18,149 bases of DNA. It comes from CAYSUS01 sp964434165. Its GTDB lineage: Bacteria; Planctomycetota; Planctomycetia; Pirellulales; Thermoguttaceae. Position 1 is the stretch's first letter; every line of letters starts with the position of its first letter. The stretch is taken from NCBI GenBank assembly GCA_964434165.1, contig CAYSUS010000128.1, positions 1 to 18,149 on the forward strand, written 5' to 3'. This document shows positions 14,591 to 18,149 of this stretch, in pieces. Under the pieces are notes generated by a model. It did not search any database, was not told the origin of the DNA, and saw only the letters and a list, made by a program, of their open reading frames with translations. Position numbers and translations under genes: made by a program.

Positions 14591-15076
14591 ATGCAATCGG
14601 CGATCGCCAGGAGCAATCGATCGAAGCTGAACCGCCTCTGCGCGCAGTTCCTCTCCCTGGCCGGTGTGGAGCCCGCCGAGGATCGCTCGCACGCCCTGCA
14701 GCTCCTCCTGCACTTCCTCGAAGAAGCAGCCGACCCCGCAAAGACGCCCTGCCGCCTCACCGGCCGCGATCGCGACCGCCTTGGCTCCCTCGTCGTCTCC
14801 GCCCTCCTCGGAAGCCCCACAACGGCCGAAGCGACCGTCTTCCCTGGCCGGTCGCGCGGCAAGCTGCTGGCCGGGCTCCGCCGCGTCTGCACGTGGACCG
14901 AGGCCGGCAACCTGCTCGCCGAGGTCGCCTGGCCACGACTCCGGCATCGGCTGCGGAAGACTCCAGCCAGGGAGAAGGGCCCCGACCTGGCCGCCGCCGA
15001 GAAGGTGATCGGCCGGTGCCTCTGCGTGCCCTGGGCCCGCCCTCACAATCCCCCAGCTCCTGGCAGCCGCTGGTGA
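14591..15076 (+). CDS. Hypothetical protein, 161 aa
   Basis: A 161-aa soluble, basic, almost wholly helical protein of no recognised family. Third codon positions are nearly all G or C, which separates it from the overlapping antisense frames. Visible parts: a helix at 4-20 (AIARSNRSKLNRLCAQFLSL), a Leu-rich helix at about 33-45 (HALQLLLHFLEEAAD), a basic stretch at 88-103 (FPGRSRGKLLAGLRRV) and an Ala/Glu helix near 125-140 (KGPDLAAAEKVIG). The ATG at 14591 is chosen because GGGAG lies 8 nt before it; GTG 14576 is possible. The last residues (PHNPPAPGSRW) look unstructured. It stands alone between the DUF6338 cassette and a long non-coding region. The basic character allows nucleic-acid binding; that is only a guess. 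Confidence 0.6.
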   Translation: MQSAIARSNRSKLNRLCAQFLSLAGVEPAEDRSHALQLLLHFLEEAADPAKTPCRLTGRDRDRLGSLVVSALLGSPTTAEATVFPGRSRGKLLAGLRRVCTWTEAGNLLAEVAWPRLRHRLRKTPAREKGPDLAAAEKVIGRCLCVPWARPHNPPAPGSRW

Positions 15077-15146
15077 CTACGGGACGAGCACCGCACTCCC
15101 CGGCCGCAGAGCTGACCGAGCCGACCGCCCCCGGCCGTGCAGCAGC

Positions 15147-15186
15147 CTGCATCACTTTGCATCGCTCTGGATCAGTCTGAGACGAG
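15147..15186. repeat. Helically phased 10-bp degenerate repeats
   Basis: Successive units CTGCATCACT, TTGCATCGCT, CTGGATCAGT and a decayed CTGAGACGAG sit exactly 10 bp apart. The first three agree with a pattern of pyrimidine-TG-C/G-ATC-purine-C/G-T. Iteron- or operator-like. Confidence 0.5.
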
Positions 15187-15284
15187 CCCCGGCCTAGCGG
15201 AAGTCCAAGTGGGAAAGCGGGTTCAGGGGTGTTGCGAACTCCGGAAGCAGCAACGCCGCCGCCGCAAGGGATAGCGGTGGGAGG

Positions 15285-15312
15285 GTGTTACGAAGAGGCG
15301 CATTCGTAACAC
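15285..15312. promoter_or_regulatory. 10-bp perfect inverted repeat (candidate operator)
   Basis: GTGTTACGAA (15285-15294), 8-bp spacer GAGGCGCA, TTCGTAACAC (15303-15312). A related GTGTTGCGAA lies at 15229-15238 and GTGTTGCTC at about 15343. The clustered half sites suggest binding by a dimeric regulator. Confidence 0.5.
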
Positions 15313-15527
15313 TCGACCGACTCCGGGCCGCGGCCGGTCCGAGGTGTTGCTCTGACACTAACCCTTGCCCCTTCGGCTCGATTCTAGCCCTGATCCTCCC
15401 CAGGCGGCCGTGTGCACGGAAGGGGCCCTTGCGAACACAGTCTAGGCAAGGTGCGGTCAAAGAAGCAAGCCGCGGCTGACCGTGCGGCCTTCGTTCCTGG
15501 CCGGGATAGGGCATTTACGTATACACA

Positions 15528-15564
15528 AAAACCCCATGCGTCCAACCGCCCTGGCCGGGGTTTT
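15528..15564. terminator. Bidirectional terminator-like hairpin
   Basis: AAAACCCC (15528-15535) pairs with GGGGTTTT (15557-15564) across a 21-nt loop. The T4/A4 ends make it terminator-like in both directions, but the GC part of the stem is only 4 bp and the loop is long. Confidence 0.35.
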
Positions 15565-15762
15565 CGATTCCACGTTCGTCACGTGGCACTCGTTCCCCGT
15601 GTTCCTAAGCCTACGCGACCGGCAGTTGACGATCTCGGCCGGACGTGGAAGACTGAAATCAATCGCGGGTAGCTCCCGCAAGTTCGCGGCGCGGCGAGCC
15701 GGCCGGTTCTCCACCTGCTTCCCGGCCGGCCGCCCGCCGCCTATCGCGAAGCAGGTGCTCCG

Positions 15763-16545
15763 ATGGTTGACTCTCTTGACGCCGTTCAGCGGGTCGTGTT
15801 GGCCCCGGCCGTGGAAGCGGCCCAGCGAGTTCTTCAGCAAGCCATTCGCGACGACGCCGAGTTGGCTGACCTGTTCCACCGCCTGGTCGGGGACTCGACC
15901 GGCCAGGTGCACGCGGAATTGAGGCGGCAAAACCAGGAGGTGCCGGCAGAGTGCCCGGGCACGATTGGCCGGGGCCCGCCGGATCCGGCGTGCGGCGAGA
16001 AGGAATCTTCCCTCTTCTGGGAACCGCGATGCCGGGCCTTGGTGCGGAAGCTGGGCGAGCTCGACCTGAATCGCGAGGCCGCGGCCCTGCATGAAGCGAT
16101 CGAGCAAGGGCCGGAACGGGCCTTGGCCGTGGTCGAGGCGATCCGGGAGATCTCGGCCGCGGTTCGGGGCAACGATCCCGAGCAGGCGAAGGTGGAAGGT
16201 GGCCCGACTGCGAAGATAACACGCGAAGAAGCGAATCTGCGAGCCCGTGAAGCGCTTAAGAATCGTCCGCCAAGGGGGAAGAAGCGGTGGACCCAGCGAA
16301 CCTTGGCAAAGGCGGTAGGCTGTGCAGACGGGATGGTATCGAGACTTCCTGCGTGGCAAGCCTATGCGGCGGACCGCGGGTTGACGCGGCGAGAGCCGGC
16401 GGCCCCCAAGGCGGTCAGTCTAACCGAAGCGGTCCTAGCGAAGGAAGGACGGGAAGACGGCGAAGAGCTTCAGCGACTCACTGGCCAACAGGCGGCCGAC
16501 GACAAGGCCGAGCGGCGAGGCCATCGGCAACGAAAGCGGGTCTGA
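15763..16545 (+). CDS. HTH-containing accessory protein, 260 aa
   Basis: A 260-aa soluble protein. The N-terminal half (1-60) is helical (LAPAVEAAQRVLQQAIRDDAEL), and 90-135 has further helices (RALVRKLGELDLNREAAALH). At about 152-200 lies a likely DNA-binding segment: ITREEANLRAREALKNRP, a basic RGKKRW stretch, then TLAKAVGCADGMVSRLPAW, which fits a helix-turn-helix with Gly and Met-Val-Ser at the turn and recognition helix. I recall similar 'AxxLGCSxGxVxxLPAW' text in planctomycete genomic islands. The C-terminus (225-260) is charged and basic. A moderate Shine-Dalgarno (AGGTG) precedes the ATG. Its stop lies 3 nt before the first GTGAGCGCTCAC palindrome. It probably acts as a regulator or replication accessory factor; exact role unknown. 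Confidence 0.65.
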   Translation: MVDSLDAVQRVVLAPAVEAAQRVLQQAIRDDAELADLFHRLVGDSTGQVHAELRRQNQEVPAECPGTIGRGPPDPACGEKESSLFWEPRCRALVRKLGELDLNREAAALHEAIEQGPERALAVVEAIREISAAVRGNDPEQAKVEGGPTAKITREEANLRAREALKNRPPRGKKRWTQRTLAKAVGCADGMVSRLPAWQAYAADRGLTRREPAAPKAVSLTEAVLAKEGREDGEELQRLTGQQAADDKAERRGHRQRKRV

Positions 16546-16548
16546 GCC

Positions 16549-16634
16549 GTGAGCGCTCACAGCGAATTTGTGAGCGCTCACGGGGCCTCTCGCCCCGCAA
16601 AACACGGCATTCGCCGCGATTTCCCGTGAGCGCT
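16549..16634. promoter_or_regulatory. Cluster of lac-operator-like palindromes
   Basis: The 12-bp perfect palindrome GTGAGCGCTCAC occurs at 16549-16560 and 16570-16581, centres 21 bp apart (two helical turns), with a partial copy GTGAGCGCT at 16626-16634. The core equals that of the symmetric ideal lac operator, so a LacI/GalR-type or other dimeric regulator is a natural candidate. No LacI-type gene is in the window. Confidence 0.65.
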
Positions 16635-16635
16635 G

Positions 16636-16680
16636 CCTACAAGTGAAGGGTCGCACGTTGCGGCCCACACCACTTGTAGG
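16636..16680 (+). promoter_or_regulatory. Inverted repeat overlapping the ribosome binding site
   Basis: CCTACAAGTG (16636-16645) and CACTTGTAGG (16671-16680) are perfect complements 25 nt apart. The right arm supplies the AGG of the AGGAG Shine-Dalgarno (16678-16682) for the gene at 16689. As RNA it could hide that site; as DNA it could be an operator. Confidence 0.6.
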
Positions 16681-16688
16681 AGCTCATT

Positions 16689-16910
16689 ATGCGACTCTCA
16701 GCAGTTCCCTCTCTTCTCACGCCCGGCCGGATCGCGGACAAGTTGGGCGTGCCGCTGCCCCGCGTGCTGTACATCCTCTCCACGCGCAGGCATATCGTGC
16801 CCGCGGCGAGGGCTGGCACCCTGCGGCTCTACGACCGTGACGCCCTGGCGGCTGTTCGTCATGAGCTGAATGCGATCGCGGCCCGCAAGGCCGAAGGGGG
16901 AGGGCGGTGA
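16689..16910 (+). CDS. Small HTH (MerR/excisionase-like) DNA-binding protein
   Basis: A 73-aa protein that is essentially one winged-helix/HTH domain. Residues 9-28 (LLTPGRIADKLGVPLPRVLY) form the helix-turn-helix, followed by a short wing (RRHIVPAARAGTLRLYDRDA) and a C-terminal helix (VRHELNAIAARKAEG). This is the arrangement of MerR-N/excisionase-like regulators common in integrated elements, where they control excision or replication. The ATG has AGGAG 6 nt upstream, and that site overlaps an inverted repeat arm. The stop overlaps a possible GTG of the next gene (GTGA), so they are probably coupled. Confidence 0.75.
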   Translation: MRLSAVPSLLTPGRIADKLGVPLPRVLYILSTRRHIVPAARAGTLRLYDRDALAAVRHELNAIAARKAEGGGR

Positions 16911-16912
16911 GA

Positions 16913-17305
16913 ATGCCCCGCCACCCCCCGACGCAGCCAACGAGCGAACCCGGCCCCGCCCTGGCCGAGGCGCTGGACCACCTCGCCGCGGCCGTTGCCG
17001 CTCGCGTCATTAGTGCACTCGCCCCACGGCTTGACCGGATCGTCGGCCTGCTCGATTCGCCCTGCGGCCAGAAGCACGCGGAACCCGCGGAGCTTTTGGC
17101 CGTGCCCGAGGCCGCGCGCTTGGCTGGAATTTCGGAACGGACCCTCCGCCGACTGTCGAAAGCGGGAGCCGCTCCGCCGGTCATCAAGCTGACGGATGGC
17201 CGCCAAGGCGCAGCAAGGATATCGCGCGATGCGATCCTGGGGTGGATCGCGCGCGGCTGCTCGTCCGGCCCGAAATCATCGCATCAACCGGGGAGGGCTG
17301 GGTAA
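16913..17305 (+). CDS. HTH (AlpA/excisionase-like) DNA-binding protein, 130 aa
   Basis: A 130-aa protein. Residues 1-60 carry a proline-rich start and a helical segment (LAEALDHLAAAVAARVISAL) that may mediate self-association. From about 68 to 118 lies a MerR/HTH_17-like domain: LLAVPEAARLAGISERTLRR, the recognition helix LSKAGAAPPV, then a wing with ARISRDAILGWIARG. The ATG at 16913 is favoured since GGAGG lies 9 nt upstream; a GTG at 16907 overlapping the previous stop is the alternative (132 aa). Its stop overlaps the next ATG by one base (TAATG). Together with its neighbours it forms a regulatory and replication operon. Confidence 0.72.
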   Translation: MPRHPPTQPTSEPGPALAEALDHLAAAVAARVISALAPRLDRIVGLLDSPCGQKHAEPAELLAVPEAARLAGISERTLRRLSKAGAAPPVIKLTDGRQGAARISRDAILGWIARGCSSGPKSSHQPGRAG

Positions 17306-18105
17306 TGGATTGGCATCAAGCTACGCGCAACATCCTGGACAGCCTGGACCTCGCCGCGGAGGCCAAGGCTCTCGGGCTAGACATCGTGGGCGAGCCGAAC
17401 GGAGCCGGCTGGGCTGCCTGCCGCGTGCTCGGCCAGGAGGACCGCAACCCCTCGGCCGGCTTCAACGTCAAAACCGGCAAGTACAAGGCATTCACGGGCA
17501 ACGGCGAATCGTGCAACTTCTTCGAGTTCGCCGCCCTGGCCGGCAAGTTTGCGGACTGGCGTGAAGCCCGCAGCCACTACGCGCAGCAGGCAGGCGTGAA
17601 GCTGCCGCGTGGCCCGCGGCCCAAAGGCCTCGCGGACTCGATCAAGCTGGATGGGTGGCACGAGGCCCTGGGCTACTCTTGGGCTCGCCACAAGCCGCCG
17701 ATCCAACCCTGGGCGGTCCAGGCCGCTGGCGGGCAGCTCGCCGGCTGGCCCCTGCCCTCGAAGCACTTCACGTGCATGGCCCTGCCCGCGTACGGCCCGC
17801 AGCTCACGGGCGGCGATCCCTGCGGCTGGACCATCTACAACATCACCGGCCGGCCGCTCGACATCCGCGGCAAAGACGGCCGCACGATGCCGCGCAAGAC
17901 CTTCTCGATCAAGGGCTCCGTGGGCGGCTGGATGAACGCCTGGGCTCTCGACCGGCTCGACCAGGCCGAGGTGGTCTGGAAGGTCGAAGGCCCCACGGAC
18001 ATGCTGGCCCTCCAATCGGAAATCCCCGAGGAGCTGCGCGAGAAACACCTCGTCATCGCCAACAGCCAAGGCACGGTGGAACACCTCAAGCCCGAGCTAG
18101 TGTAG
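17305..18105 (+). CDS. Truncated Toprim/primase-like replication protein
   Basis: A 266-aa protein. Residues about 10-95 resemble a primase-type N-terminal region without a clear zinc motif (LGQEDRNPSAGFNVKTGKYK and FFEFAALAGKFADWREARSH). Residues about 115-215 form a middle domain. At about 226-262 a Toprim fold begins: AEVVWKVEGPTDMLALQSEI carries the conserved Glu-Gly-x-x-Asp, then HLVIANSQGTVEHL. It stops at KPELV, before the Asp-x-Asp motif expected next in Toprim proteins. I recall homologues continuing well past this point. The TAATG overlap and GGGAGGG Shine-Dalgarno support ATG 17305 over a GTG at 17242. Likely a DNA primase or primase-helicase-like replication protein of an integrated element, probably inactive as written; a new segment may begin just past 18098. 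Confidence 0.7.
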   Translation: MDWHQATRNILDSLDLAAEAKALGLDIVGEPNGAGWAACRVLGQEDRNPSAGFNVKTGKYKAFTGNGESCNFFEFAALAGKFADWREARSHYAQQAGVKLPRGPRPKGLADSIKLDGWHEALGYSWARHKPPIQPWAVQAAGGQLAGWPLPSKHFTCMALPAYGPQLTGGDPCGWTIYNITGRPLDIRGKDGRTMPRKTFSIKGSVGGWMNAWALDRLDQAEVVWKVEGPTDMLALQSEIPEELREKHLVIANSQGTVEHLKPELV

Positions 18106-18149
18106 TGTTTCAGGCTGTTGGTGCTTTATCGAGGGCTGCGCGTGCCTGA
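18099..18149. other. Possible insertion junction at the window end
   Basis: Immediately where the Toprim text is lost, the sequence changes to a T-rich run (GTGTAGTGTTTCAGGCTG, then TTGGTGCTTTATCG) unlike the preceding coding DNA. It could be the end of an insertion sequence, but too little is present to identify an inverted repeat or transposase. Confidence 0.25.

Larger units (their letters stand above)
15077..15762. other. Long non-coding stretch upstream of the HTH/primase module
   Basis: About 690 bp with no supported gene. It contains 10-bp phased repeats (15147-15186), a GTGTTACGAA inverted repeat with related single copies (15228-15350) and an AAAACCCC/GGGGTTTT hairpin (15528-15564). 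Together these suggest a control or replication region for the downstream module. Confidence 0.55.

Overview
This is GC-rich DNA (roughly 65% G+C by eye) with the flavour of a planctomycete (phylum Planctomycetota). The pointers are an ExbD next to a squalene-cyclase-fold protein, tandem TatA paralogues, a non-catalytic SUMF1-domain protein behind a signal peptide, a secreted SASA/CE6-type esterase, a DUF6338 membrane protein and a primase/HTH accessory module. The assignment rests on remembered family content, not on a search.

Layout. 1-5.0 kb (+ strand) looks like core genome: exbD; a 710-aa protein with a TonB-like membrane anchor, a Pro-rich spacer and an alpha/alpha-toroid domain; a sigma70-like promoter and about 200-nt leader before two TatA-family genes; tRNA-Val(CAC) with its own terminator; a conserved 230-aa unknown and a small 61-aa ORF. 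5.0-9.5 kb (mostly - strand) holds a convergent intergenic gap with a pair of REP-like hairpins, a secreted coiled-coil/transglutaminase-like protein, two minisatellites and a secreted SASA esterase with its own promoter.

9.5-18.1 kb (+ strand) is accessory in character. It opens with a wrecked tyrosine-recombinase gene whose catalytic part is missing. Then come two small unknown genes and a strong terminator, a SUMF1 protein, and a DUF6338 membrane protein with two tiny proline-rich ORFs, one nested out of frame in its 3' end. An orphan 161-aa gene follows, then a 690-bp repeat-rich non-coding stretch. The last part is a tight module of three HTH genes and a Toprim/primase-like gene (4-bp and 1-bp overlaps between the last three). 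It is preceded by lac-operator-like palindromes and an inverted repeat that covers part of a ribosome binding site. The primase-like protein stops before the acidic DxD motif a Toprim fold needs, so the module may be broken at the window edge.

How the genes may work together. ExbD and the TonB-like toroid protein are probably parts of one proton-motive-force-driven envelope machine whose ExbB-like partner would lie upstream. The Tat paralogues serve folded-protein export. The - strand pair may act on polysaccharide or cell-surface material. The 15.7-18.1 kb module resembles the control and replication part of an integrated element; the integrase relic at 9.5 kb may be from the same or another element.

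The most novel-looking items are the TonB/toroid hybrid, the DUF6338 plus twin proline-rich mini-ORF cassette, and the double regulatory layout at 16.55-16.69 kb.
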